From the NCBI GenBank assembly GCA_003094535.1, contig NATV01000130.1:1-50403 (forward strand): a DNA stretch of 50,403 nucleotides, given 5' to 3'. Shown here in pieces: positions 35,617 through 43,768 of the stretch (the stretch's first letter is position 1; each line of letters starts with the position of its first letter). Below the pieces are notes generated by a model, which did not search any database, had not been told where the DNA came from, and saw nothing but the letters and a program-made list of their open reading frames with translations. The stretch comes from a gamma proteobacterium symbiont of Ctena orbiculata (GTDB taxonomy: Bacteria > Pseudomonadota > Gammaproteobacteria > Chromatiales > Chromatiaceae). A program made the position numbers and the translations under genes.

Positions 35617-36572
35617 CGGTTGGCCTCACGCAGGTTATTGGCGATAGGCTGATCAGGCCCGTCCTGTTCCGCTTGCGCCTGCTTGTCCCTTATGCGATCA
35701 CCGCCTCCCGCCAGGGTTTGATCATCGTCACAACTCGCTTCATCGATCTTTGTCGAGGCGACGAAAGCGCGCTCGTTATCGTTGTAGAGAATGGTGTCAT
35801 CGCACCAGGGCAGGCGTCGGTAGACGCCCAGGTCGTCAAGACCCAGAAAAGGGTACTTGATGATGTCGAAATAGGGCGAGTAGTCGAAATCCTTTGGAGT
35901 GAAGAGTCTTGGGTTTCGTTTGAAGAATCGCAGGCTGCCGTCTTCATCGCGGTCGATAAAGGGGAGGATCGGAAAATTGACATTGTTGAAGGCGGATGCC
36001 AGCAGCGAGGAGCAGACGGTTCGCGTCGGCGATCCCGCGTTGTGCTCAAACAGGCTGGAGCGCCAGCGTCTCGGGAGTATGGCCCAGGGAAAAAAGAAGC
36101 GGGCCAGGTCGAGCAGGTGCCGAACGTCATAGTCGAAACCGATATGCTTGATGGCATGGGCGACGACCTTGTGGGCATCCTCGGGTTCAAGACCCGCGGG
36201 CCGACAGATGCGCAGATGGTCCTTGCGATACTTGGAGAGCGGGGCAATGATCGTGCCCTCGCCCAGCAAGGCCTCCACCATCAGCTGTTCACTGAGATCC
36301 CCCTGGTAGGCCATGCGCACCCGCTGCTGAAGCTGCGGATCGCGGATGTCGTAGATACGGCCGATGTAGAGGGCGGAGTGGGTCCAGGTGCTCTGGGTAA
36401 TGGTCTTGATCACATTGCTGACCCGGCTGCGTCCCTCCACCAGCAGCACATCGGCGGGTCTGAGCTCATAACTGAGACGATTGAAGTCGCATAGCGGGGA
36501 GGTGGAGGGCGGGCTCTCCTTGGTCAACCACTCCGCGATCCACTGCATGATCTTCTGCCCGATTTTCTTCAT
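35613..36572 (-). CDS. YiiX/YebB-like NlpC/P60-fold amidase-like protein
   Basis: A 319-residue protein of the permuted papain-fold group (DUF830, YiiX/YebB), which includes cysteine amidohydrolases and lipid acyl-transfer relatives. Circular permutation puts the His first: WTHSALYIG with His65, a possible Glu100 (VEALLGEGT), and Cys187 (TRTVCSSLLASAF). Between are IGFDYDVRHLLDLARFFFPW segments. I start at 36572 (MKKIGQKIMQW); an upstream frame from 36719 adds an unrelated 49 residues. The ATGA overlap with fadE indicates coupled translation, so a role with lipids is likely but the substrate is unknown. Confidence 0.8.
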   Translation of the reverse strand: MKKIGQKIMQWIAEWLTKESPPSTSPLCDFNRLSYELRPADVLLVEGRSRVSNVIKTITQSTWTHSALYIGRIYDIRDPQLQQRVRMAYQGDLSEQLMVEALLGEGTIIAPLSKYRKDHLRICRPAGLEPEDAHKVVAHAIKHIGFDYDVRHLLDLARFFFPWAILPRRWRSSLFEHNAGSPTRTVCSSLLASAFNNVNFPILPFIDRDEDGSLRFFKRNPRLFTPKDFDYSPYFDIIKYPFLGLDDLGVYRRLPWCDDTILYNDNERAFVASTKIDEASCDDDQTLAGGGDRIRDKQAQAEQDGPDQPIANNLREANR

Positions 36573-36783
36573 ACTAAAACCTAGTAAAACAGTATGTATT
36601 ATAGAGAGTATAGACCGGAATTTTAGTGGGTGAGTTTCAAACCCGTTGTGAGCGATGCGCAGCGGGATGGGATTGGCACTGGTGCTGCTGCGCTCAATAG
36701 TTGCCTGTTTTACCACCACAGAGTCATCAGCAGCCTGGTCGCGGCACCATCTCCACTGGTATTGATAGGAGAATATATTTTTT

Positions 36784-36811
36784 ATAAATAACAGATAGTA
36801 ATGTTATTTAT
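36784..36811. repeat. AT-rich inverted repeat between yiiX-like and hypD genes
   Basis: ATAAATAAC (36784-36792) and GTTATTTAT (36803-36811) are perfect 9-bp arms. It lies in the gap 36573-36929, which otherwise holds no gene; a GC-rich stem CCGGATC/GATCCGG (36893-36899, 36904-36910) just past hypD may assist termination of the hyp transcript, without a U-tract. Confidence 0.45.
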
Positions 36812-36929
36812 ATGATCTATTTTATGTGGCTTGATCAGGGGCTTGCCGATGCAGGTTCAGGCGACAGCCGGGCACGGCGTAAAGGGAACTGGCCGGATCT
36901 CCCGATCCGGTCTCGAAGCCAGGAAAAAA

Positions 36930-38030
36930 TTACGATTGTTTGCGAACTCGAATACCGCCACTCCACCAGATCCTGCAGGCACCCTCGTCGGAGACCATGC
37001 AGGGTCCGATGGGTGTCCTCGGGGTGCAGGCCTCGCCATAGAGTCGGCATTGGTTGGGATATTTCTTTCCCAGCACCACCGCAGCGCAGTCACACCCGGG
37101 AGGCATCTCCCCACTGCGTCTGCGCTCGGGTGAGTCGTAGTCGGGGAAACGCTGGCGCGCATCCCAGCGGGCATAGTCGCTGCCGAGGGCAAAACCGGAG
37201 TCGGGGATTACCCCGATTCCGCGCCAGTTGGCATCGACCACATCCATCGCCGTTTCCAGCTGGGCCTTGGCACTTGGATTGCCGCCGGGTCTCACCAGCT
37301 CGGGATAGCAGTTATCGAGAAAGCGTCGATCGTCCAGATATTGCCTGATCACGGAGTAGGTGGCGGCGAGCAGGCTTTCAGGGGTGAAGCCGGCGACAGC
37401 GGCGGGTAACCGGTGGCGCTCCACCACGAACGACCACTCCTCAGGCCCCATCACGGTGGCAACATGCCCGGGTGCGACCAGGGCGTTGAAGCCTGGCGTA
37501 TCGCCACTGAGCAACATGGCGACGGCCGGCCAGGTGAGTCTGCCCGAGAGCAGAATGGAGAGGTTGTCGGGGATGCCTTCCACCAGCAGCGAGGCGACAG
37601 GGGCGGTGGTGGTCTCGAACCCGGCGGCAAAAAAGACCACTTCTCTTTCGGGACAGGCCTTGGCGATCTGCAGGGCCTCAACCGGTGAGGCAATCGGCCT
37701 GATATCGCCACCCGCGGCATGGGCCTGGTCGAGGGAGCGGGGTTCTCCCTTGCCGACATTCACCGGCACCCGAAGCATATCGCCGAAGGCCACCAGGGTA
37801 ATCGGTTCCCGCAGCGCCAGCTGCATCGCCTGATAGACATCCTCTTCAGGGCAGACGCAGACAGGACAACCGGGACCCGGTATCAGCTCTATCTGGGGTG
37901 GCAGGGCGCCCCGCAGTCCGGCCTGGGTTATGGAGCGCTCATGCCCGCCGCAGACATTCATGATCTTGATCGTTTCCTGCAGCGGCAGGGAATTTATTTG
38001 CTGCAGCCAGGATTTTGCGCTTATGGTCAT
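36930..38030 (-). CDS. hypD: Hydrogenase maturation protein HypD
   Basis: Scaffold on which the Fe(CN)2CO unit of [NiFe] hydrogenases is built together with HypC. The 366-residue protein has the CGGHERSITQAGL motif (Cys28), PGPGCPVCVCPEEDV (the CPVC redox pair) and the C-terminal [4Fe-4S] Cys set in GCDCAA, NQCRLYGEACTP and PCMVSDEGAC. It is the last gene of a leftward hypC-hypA-hypB-hypD unit; hypE, its usual successor, is not found after it. Confidence 0.95.
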   Translation of the reverse strand: MTISAKSWLQQINSLPLQETIKIMNVCGGHERSITQAGLRGALPPQIELIPGPGCPVCVCPEEDVYQAMQLALREPITLVAFGDMLRVPVNVGKGEPRSLDQAHAAGGDIRPIASPVEALQIAKACPEREVVFFAAGFETTTAPVASLLVEGIPDNLSILLSGRLTWPAVAMLLSGDTPGFNALVAPGHVATVMGPEEWSFVVERHRLPAAVAGFTPESLLAATYSVIRQYLDDRRFLDNCYPELVRPGGNPSAKAQLETAMDVVDANWRGIGVIPDSGFALGSDYARWDARQRFPDYDSPERRRSGEMPPGCDCAAVVLGKKYPNQCRLYGEACTPRTPIGPCMVSDEGACRIWWSGGIRVRKQS

Positions 38031-38040
38031 CTCTTATTGT

Positions 38041-38070
38041 CCGCAAATGGACGCTAGTAAACGCAAATGA
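38041..38070. repeat. Single arm of a CCGCAAATG-type repeat
   Basis: CCGCAAATGGACGCTAGTAA then ACGCAAATGA closely matches the arms of the foldback element at 45583-45729. It is in the 62-base gap between hypB and hypD, where gap length is larger than elsewhere in this operon. Confidence 0.65.
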
Positions 38071-38092
38071 TTCTATTGCAAGGGATCATCGT

Positions 38093-38908
38093 CTAGCCGG
38101 CGTGTAATTTAGCGCCTTCCGGTTGCAGCTTCGGTTTTAGAGTTTCACCCTGTGCGCGTCTCGCTTTCTGTAACTCGATCTGCTCTTCGAGCCAGTCGAG
38201 CCAGGTCTCGAAGCCTTCCCCCGACTTCGCCGAGGTCAGGGTGACCGGCACATCGACGGCAAGTTGACGGACTGCCTGTTCGGCACTTTCTGGATTGAAC
38301 TCATCCATTACCGCCAGCAGGTCCGATTTGGTGATCAGTACATGATCGGCGGCGCGGAAGATAACCGGGTATTTGCTCGGTTTGTCGTCCCCCTCGGTAA
38401 CCGAGAGCAGGGTGATGTTGAGGTGCTGGCCCAGATCGAAGCTGGCCGGGCAGACCAGGTTGCCTACATTTTCAATGAACAGGATATCCACCCGATCCAG
38501 ATCCATGCGGTGCAGGGCGTGGTGGATCATATGGGCGTCGAGGTGGCAGGCGGTGCCGGTAGTGATCTGTACCGCCTCCACGCCTTTTTCGCGGATCCGT
38601 TCGGCGTCGTTTTCCGTCTCCAGGTCGCCTTCAACAACAGCGATTCTATATCTCTCTTGGAGCCTGTCGATGGTGGTTTCCAGCAGCCGGGTCTTGCCGC
38701 TTCCCGGCGAGGACATGAGATTGACGGCAAGCAGTTGGTGACGGTCGAAATGTTCCCGGTTATGGGCGGCCTGGTGGTCGTTTTCACTGAGCAGATTCTG
38801 AAGCACCTCCACCGCCACGCTGCCATCCTCGGTATGGGCATGTTTGCCGCCCTCATCGACCAGGTGTCTGTTGCCTTCGGTGATATTACAACCGCATGTA
38901 TCGCACAT
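38093..38908 (-). CDS. hypB: Hydrogenase nickel incorporation GTPase HypB
   Basis: GTPase that delivers Ni to the hydrogenase large subunit with HypA. The 271-residue protein has an N-terminal high-affinity Ni site (MCDTCGCN, Cys2/5/7), only a short His-containing stretch (no long His-rich store), Walker A MSSPGSGKTRLLE, the GTaCHLD metal-switch site (TGTACHLDAHM) and the ITKSDLL G4 motif. A GGAG site precedes the ATG. Gap of 19 bases after hypA. Confidence 0.95.
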   Translation of the reverse strand: MCDTCGCNITEGNRHLVDEGGKHAHTEDGSVAVEVLQNLLSENDHQAAHNREHFDRHQLLAVNLMSSPGSGKTRLLETTIDRLQERYRIAVVEGDLETENDAERIREKGVEAVQITTGTACHLDAHMIHHALHRMDLDRVDILFIENVGNLVCPASFDLGQHLNITLLSVTEGDDKPSKYPVIFRAADHVLITKSDLLAVMDEFNPESAEQAVRQLAVDVPVTLTSAKSGEGFETWLDWLEEQIELQKARRAQGETLKPKLQPEGAKLHAG

Positions 38909-38927
38909 TGGAAAACGCTCCTTACTA

Positions 38928-39275
38928 TTACTCTCTGATCAACTCTACGCTGGCGAGCAGGAGTTCATCACCGCTGATGAGCTGGGTACGGAAATCACCG
39001 CATTCACAGCAGATCAAGCGATTGCTTGAGGTATCGCACTCGGCACCGCACTGGCGGCAGCGTATGCGTACCTGTTGCAGTTCGGTATCCAGTTCGGCTT
39101 CCGCGGCCACACTGCCCGCGCGGGCGATGGTGAAGGCCTGTCGCAACAGTTCGGGCACCACCCCCGAGAGAGGGCCGATACGGACCACGATCCTCTCCAC
39201 TCGGCTGGCCTGTTCCCGTTTCGCAATCGCATCGACCTGCGCCAGCATTGCCTGACAGACAGAGAGTTCATGCAT
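38928..39275 (-). CDS. hypA: Hydrogenase nickel chaperone HypA
   Basis: Ni-binding partner of HypB: 115 residues with the N-terminal MHELSVCQAML (His2 at the Ni site) and a zinc motif CRQCGAECD plus CCECGDF. Overlaps hypC by eight bases and precedes hypB. The zinc module is complete. Confidence 0.95.
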   Translation of the reverse strand: MHELSVCQAMLAQVDAIAKREQASRVERIVVRIGPLSGVVPELLRQAFTIARAGSVAAEAELDTELQQVRIRCRQCGAECDTSSNRLICCECGDFRTQLISGDELLLASVELIRE

Positions 39276-39510
39276 CAGGCGGCGAATCCATCTTCGACAG
39301 CATCTCGTCGTAGATCTCCCAGGCCGAGCGCGCTTCCTGCGGCGTCACCTTCTGTATCGCATAGCCCACATGTACGACCACAAAGTCTTCCGGCTTCAGC
39401 GCTTCGTGTTGCAGCATGAAGAGACTGACTTCCCGCTGGATGCCTTTTGCTTCACACTGTGCGGTAAAGCCGTCGATGCTCTTGATCTGCATGGGTATGC
39501 CTAGGCACAT
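39268..39510 (-). CDS. hypC: Hydrogenase assembly chaperone HypC
   Basis: Small chaperone (80 residues) of the HypC/HupF/HybG family, starting MCLGIPMQI with the essential Cys2, and ending in a short variable tail. It carries the CO/CN-ligated Fe unit from HypD to the large-subunit precursor. First gene of the leftward hyp unit; the 119-base gap to the divergent protease gene should carry both promoters. No sigma54 box was found there. Confidence 0.94.
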   Translation of the reverse strand: MCLGIPMQIKSIDGFTAQCEAKGIQREVSLFMLQHEALKPEDFVVVHVGYAIQKVTPQEARSAWEIYDEMLSKMDSPPDA

Positions 39511-39629
39511 GGTATAACCTTTCTCTCCTGATCTGTTGTGATGGCATGGAAGAGGTCGCCAACCATCCTCTTCAAATATAATAGAATCTGCTTGAAGATA
39601 CCTGGTTCATTCTCGCAAGGAGACCGTAT

Positions 39630-40112
39630 TTGTCAATCGAATCCGTGTTGGTTCTGGGAATAGGGAATACCCTGTTGAGTGACGAGGGTATAGGGGTTCA
39701 TCTGGTGAATCGACTCCAGCAACGCCTGGGAGCAGTGCCGGGGATCGAGTTTCTCGATGGCGGTACGCTCAGCTTCACCCTCGCGGAGCCGATTGCCAGA
39801 GCGAATGGATTGATCGTCGCGGATGCGGCCCGCATGGGCGAGCGGCCGGGTACCCTGCGGCTCTTTCATAACCAGGCGATGGACCGGTATCTGCAGGGCA
39901 ATCGCGCCAGTGTCCATGAGGTGAGCCTGGGTGATCTCCTCGATATCGCCCGGCTCTCGGACACCTTGCCGAAATACCGCTGTCTGGTTGGTATCGAACC
40001 CGATAACCTGGATTGGGGGGAGGCACTGAGTGAAGCCGTGGAACCCGCGGTTGAGAAGGGCATCGCCGAGATTATCTCGCTCTTGAAGTCATGGGGTCTG
40101 CTGTCTCGCTGA
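39630..40112 (+). CDS. Hydrogenase maturation endopeptidase
   Basis: Protease that trims the C-terminal extension of the large subunit after Ni insertion; the HyaD/HupD/HynD type. The 160-residue protein has VLGIGNTLLSDEGIGVHL at the start and the Ni-sensing Glu/Asp/His residues that follow. TTG is the start at 39630, supported by AGGAGA six bases upstream. Its target should be the hynL product, which ends with DPCIACAVH plus a 15-residue tail. It opens the rightward hydrogenase operon. Confidence 0.93.
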   Translation: MSIESVLVLGIGNTLLSDEGIGVHLVNRLQQRLGAVPGIEFLDGGTLSFTLAEPIARANGLIVADAARMGERPGTLRLFHNQAMDRYLQGNRASVHEVSLGDLLDIARLSDTLPKYRCLVGIEPDNLDWGEALSEAVEPAVEKGIAEIISLLKSWGLLSR

Positions 40113-40202
40113 CACCGCCAAGGCTTTTTAGAAACAAGTTGCCTGAGATCAGTTTTTCGGTCTCCAATCATGATCCAGATCAGCCAATGTATCAGTATTT
40201 AG

Positions 40203-40233
40203 TGATATTCTTTATATGTATAAGAGAATATCA
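40203..40233. promoter_or_regulatory. 31-bp near-perfect inverted repeat before the HupH-like gene
   Basis: TGATATTCTT (40203-40212) and AAGAGAATATCA (40222-40233) are near-perfect inverted arms around an AT-rich centre, ending eight bases before the next start. It could be an operator, an AT-rich hairpin in the transcript, or part of an internal promoter. Confidence 0.4.
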
Positions 40234-40241
40234 ATACGATC

Positions 40242-40673
40242 ATGCAGAAACTGCAAGACATTGCTGTCCGGGTTGAGACCAAGGAGGGCTCAGATTCAAC
40301 CATCGATCACTCAAACGCGATACCGGTGATGCATGAAGTGCTTCACGCATTGAAACGGCTCAAGGAGCGAGGCGATGTGACCTCTATCGATCTGAATTCC
40401 ATGCCATTCGGCCCGGGTGATGAGGAGACATTGCTGAGTTACCTTGGCTGCGGCGAGGTCACCATCGAGCTGCAATCCTTGGGTAAAAGCAGGATCTGTG
40501 AAACTTTCTATCCCGGTGTCTGGCTCGTCGATCACTACAATGCCACGGGTGATCGCATCGCCCTATCCATTGAGATTAACCGAGTACCGGAGATCGTCCG
40601 GTCACAACCCGAGGATATCTCGGACGCGATTATCAGGCTCGAACAGCAGCTAAACCCAGATAGTACCGCATGA
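40242..40673 (+). CDS. Short HupH/HyaF-type hydrogenase protein
   Basis: A 143-residue protein carrying one HupH C-terminal-type domain (PF04809 pattern): FGPGDEETLLSYLGCGEVTI and ICETFYPGVWLVDHYNATGD. Known HupH/HyaF proteins are about twice this length and hold an additional N-terminal half; here only one domain exists, as in some Isp-type loci. HupH proteins help assembly of the small subunit Fe-S clusters. Spacing of 129 bases after the protease gene and 24 before hynS; likely same operon. Confidence 0.82.
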   Translation: MQKLQDIAVRVETKEGSDSTIDHSNAIPVMHEVLHALKRLKERGDVTSIDLNSMPFGPGDEETLLSYLGCGEVTIELQSLGKSRICETFYPGVWLVDHYNATGDRIALSIEINRVPEIVRSQPEDISDAIIRLEQQLNPDSTA

Positions 40674-40697
40674 CAGTCCAATGCGGGAGGAGTAGTG

Positions 40698-41804
40698 ATG
40701 GCTGAAGAACGCAATCCCATGGCGAAAACACTCGGGGAGAGCTTGCGTCAAAGCGGGGTCTCGAGGCGGGGCTTTCTCAAATTCTGCAGCGCCACCGCCT
40801 CGATGATGGCACTGCCGCCGACAATGGTCTCCGCGGTCGCCGAATCCCTGGAGAAGGCGAAGCGCCCCTCGGTCATCTGGCTCTCGTTTCAGGAGTGTAC
40901 CGGCTGCACCGAATCCCTGACCCGGAGTCATTCGCCGACTGTCGAAAACCTGATATTCGACTATGTCTCCCTCGATTATCACCATACCCTGCAGGTCGCC
41001 TCCGGGAGCGCCGCCGAGGCGGCGCGTGAAGCGGCGATGCACGACAACGAGGGCAAGTACCTGGTCGTGGTAGACGGCTCCATCCCGCTGGGGAATCCGG
41101 GCTTTTCCACCATCGCCGGCATCAGCAACCTGCAGATGCTTGAAGAGACGGTGGCCGGCGCCGCCGCCGTGGTCGCGGTGGGAAGCTGCGCCGCTTTCGG
41201 TGGGCTGCCCCATGCCAAGCCCAATCCCACCGGCGCGGTGTCGGTTTCGGAGATCGTCAAGGACAAACCGGTCGTCAATGTCTCCGGTTGTCCGCCCATT
41301 CCCACCGTGATCACCGGTGTGCTTGCCCACTTCCTCACCTTCGGCTCGCTGCCCGAGCTGGATAGCCTGGGCAGGCCCATGGTCTTCTTCGGCAAGAGTA
41401 TCCATGACCGCTGTTATCGCCGGCCCTTCTATGACAAAGGCCTGTTCGCCGAGACATTCGACGACGAAGGTGCGCGGAAAGGCTGGTGTCTCTTCCGACT
41501 CGGCTGCAAGGGTCCGATGACCTACAACGCCTGCGCCACCACCAAGTGGAATCAGGGTGCGAGCTGGCCGGTGGAGTCGGGACACGGCTGCCTGGGCTGC
41601 TCCGAACCCGATTTCTGGGATACCGGCGGTTTTTACAACGCGCTCTCGATTCCAGACAGCGACGTTATCCGCAATGCGGCCTATGTCGTGGGTGCCGGTG
41701 TGGCCCTTGGCGCGGCTGCCGGGGCACTCAATCGGAGGAAGCAGTCGAAGGCCGCTTCCAAGCATGAAACCGTAACCATCGATGACTTGGATAAGAAATC
41801 ATGA
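40698..41804 (+). CDS. hynS: [NiFe] hydrogenase small subunit (Isp type, Tat-exported)
   Basis: Electron-transfer subunit of 368 residues. It has the twin-arginine signal SRRGFLKF (22-29), then Fe-S ligands: ECTGCTE (Cys67, Cys70), GSCAAFGG and SGCPP for the proximal cluster, IHDRCYR and GCKGP further on for the distal and medial clusters, and a C-terminal membrane anchor at about 327-350. The protein is exported to the periplasm with the large subunit. GAGGAG precedes the ATG at 40698; a GTG three bases before is less likely. Order hynS-isp1-isp2-hynL identifies the group 1e/Isp type. Confidence 0.94.
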   Translation: MAEERNPMAKTLGESLRQSGVSRRGFLKFCSATASMMALPPTMVSAVAESLEKAKRPSVIWLSFQECTGCTESLTRSHSPTVENLIFDYVSLDYHHTLQVASGSAAEAAREAAMHDNEGKYLVVVDGSIPLGNPGFSTIAGISNLQMLEETVAGAAAVVAVGSCAAFGGLPHAKPNPTGAVSVSEIVKDKPVVNVSGCPPIPTVITGVLAHFLTFGSLPELDSLGRPMVFFGKSIHDRCYRRPFYDKGLFAETFDDEGARKGWCLFRLGCKGPMTYNACATTKWNQGASWPVESGHGCLGCSEPDFWDTGGFYNALSIPDSDVIRNAAYVVGAGVALGAAAGALNRRKQSKAASKHETVTIDDLDKKS

Positions 41805-42463
41805 GCACATCAGTTGATTTTCTTCTATGGGTAAGAGGGCCGGGGTTCGACATCGCGCTGGTTGTCTTTCTGATCGGCATAGTGATCCGGCTGCTCGAGG
41901 TTCTGATACTGGGCCGCAAGCCCGACTTCGCCGAGCCCAGAGGCGCGGAACTTGGGGCGGGTCTGCGCACCCTTGTCACCCGAACCCTGCCGGAACAGGG
42001 CTCCTTCAGACGCTCGCCTTTCACCGTCGTGGGCGGTTACATCTGGCACATCGGGTTCTTTATCAGCCTGTTTCTTTTCATTCCCCATATCGAACTGATC
42101 AATGCCACCATCGGACTCAGCTGGCCGGGCATCGCCAGCAACCTGGTCGATGCGGTGGCCGCGGTAACCATCGTCACCCTGGTGGCGATGCTCTTCAGTC
42201 GCATGAGCCATCCGGTCAAGCGTTACCTCAGCGGTCCGGAGGACTATCTGACCTGGCTGGTAACGATCCTGCCGATGATCACGGGGTACCTGGCCTATCA
42301 CCGGATGATCGATCCCTACCCCTTGGCGCTGGGACTGCACATTCTCAGCGTTGAAATCCTGATGGTGGTATTCCCCTTCACCAAGTTGATGCACGCTTTC
42401 ACCTTCTTTATCGCCCGTTGGTATAACGGCGCCATGGCAGGTCGTAGAGGAGTTCAGTCATGA
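41801..42463 (+). CDS. isp1: Isp1, b-type cytochrome membrane subunit
   Basis: Membrane haem b protein (220 residues) resembling NarI/DsrM. About five hydrophobic segments (roughly 15-32, 75-95, 105-135, 143-165, 175-205) with His residues positioned for haem (WHIGFF, GYLAYHRMI, GLHILSVEI, KLMHAFTFF). Overlaps hynS (ATGA) and isp2 (ATGA) by four bases each. It should take electrons from HynS and reduce the quinone pool or pass them to Isp2. Confidence 0.9.
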   Translation: MSTSVDFLLWVRGPGFDIALVVFLIGIVIRLLEVLILGRKPDFAEPRGAELGAGLRTLVTRTLPEQGSFRRSPFTVVGGYIWHIGFFISLFLFIPHIELINATIGLSWPGIASNLVDAVAAVTIVTLVAMLFSRMSHPVKRYLSGPEDYLTWLVTILPMITGYLAYHRMIDPYPLALGLHILSVEILMVVFPFTKLMHAFTFFIARWYNGAMAGRRGVQS

Positions 42464-43731
42464 GCGAAGCAACCCTTGAACGAGGCATGAACGCCTTTCG
42501 CGAGCAGATGGATGCACCGATCGCCTCTTTTTTCTCCAGTTGCGTGAACTGCGGTATGTGTGCCGAGGCTTGTCTCTTCTACACTGAGACCGGCGATCCG
42601 CGCTATACCCCGATCAATAAACTGGAACCCCTGCGCCGGGTGTGGGAGCAGGAGTATACCCTTTGGGGAAAAGTGAAATCGGTGCTCGGCCTGAGTCAAC
42701 CGGTGACCGATGAATTGCTCGAGGAGTGGGAGTCGTTGATCTACGATGGCTGCACCCTTTGCGGACGCTGTTCCATGGTCTGCCCGGTGGGCAACGATAT
42801 CAGTTATATGATCCGCCATGCCAGGGAGGGATTCGTTGCCGCTGGCTACTCGCCAGAAGGGATGAAGGGAGCGAGCCGCAGGGCAGTGACCATCGGTAGT
42901 CCTATGGGCGTCAAATACCCGGCCTTGGCGGCACAGATCAAGCACGTGGAGGCCGATAGCGGTCTGCAGATACCTGTCGATGTGGAAGGTGTCGACTACA
43001 TGGCGCTGCTGTCGTCCATGGAGATCATGAACTTCCCCGAATACCTCGAGGCCCTGGCCCGTATCTTCAAGCAGGCGGGTGTGACCTGGACCATCAGCTC
43101 CGAGGCCTTCGAGGCGACGAACGCAGGCATCCAGATCGGTTCTTCGGACATTGCCCGCGAGCTTGTCAACAGGGTCGTGGTCGCCGCGGAAAAACTGAAG
43201 GTCAAATATGTCATCAGTCCCGAGTGCGGGCATGCCTATACGGCAATCCGCTGGGAGGGCCCGAATCTCATTGGCCGGCCGTACAGTTTCAAGGTTGTGC
43301 ATATCCTGGAGCTGCTGGACGAACTGCGCGCCAGTGGGCGTTTGAAGACAGAAGGCATGGATGAGACACGGCTGACCTTTCACGATCCCTGTCAGATTGT
43401 GCGCAAGGGCGGTGTTTTGGAACCGCCGCGTAATTTGCTGAAGATGGTCGCCAGTGAGTTTGTCGATATGCATGACGCCCGGGAGATGAACTGGTGCTGC
43501 GGCGGCGGTGGCGGCGTGAGCGCCAACGAGCGGGCGGAAGAGCTGCGTCTCAAGGTCTTTAAACGCAAGAAGACACAACTCGACGAGCTCAACGTGGAGA
43601 CCCTGGTCACCGCCTGCGCCAACTGCCGGCTGGTTATTGAGGAGGGTCTCGAAGAGTACCGCATGGAGATTCCTGTTGTCGGATTGACCGAGATGCTGGC
43701 CGAACATCTGGTGGAAGACAAAAGTGAGTAA
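42460..43731 (+). CDS. isp2: Isp2, HdrD/DsrK-like iron-sulfur subunit
   Basis: Cytoplasmic Fe-S protein of 423 residues, like the HdrD subunit of heterodisulfide reductase and DsrK. Two [4Fe-4S] sets, CVNCGMCAEAC and CTLCGRCSMVCP, are followed by two Cys-rich CCG domains: first CGHAYTA and HDPCQIVRKGG, then NWCCGGGGGVSANE and CANCR. In Thiocapsa this protein links hydrogenase to sulfur or quinone chemistry. GAGGAG lies before the start in the isp1 end. The next gene starts 37 bases on. Confidence 0.9.
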   Translation: MSEATLERGMNAFREQMDAPIASFFSSCVNCGMCAEACLFYTETGDPRYTPINKLEPLRRVWEQEYTLWGKVKSVLGLSQPVTDELLEEWESLIYDGCTLCGRCSMVCPVGNDISYMIRHAREGFVAAGYSPEGMKGASRRAVTIGSPMGVKYPALAAQIKHVEADSGLQIPVDVEGVDYMALLSSMEIMNFPEYLEALARIFKQAGVTWTISSEAFEATNAGIQIGSSDIARELVNRVVVAAEKLKVKYVISPECGHAYTAIRWEGPNLIGRPYSFKVVHILELLDELRASGRLKTEGMDETRLTFHDPCQIVRKGGVLEPPRNLLKMVASEFVDMHDAREMNWCCGGGGGVSANERAEELRLKVFKRKKTQLDELNVETLVTACANCRLVIEEGLEEYRMEIPVVGLTEMLAEHLVEDKSE

Positions 43732-43768
43732 CCGCACGGCTGAGTCGTACCGATAGGAGACGAGAGAT

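Noticed and set aside
39511-39629. sigma54 promoter between hypC and the protease gene
   Set aside because: No TGGCAC-N5-TTGC arrangement; only single half matches were found.
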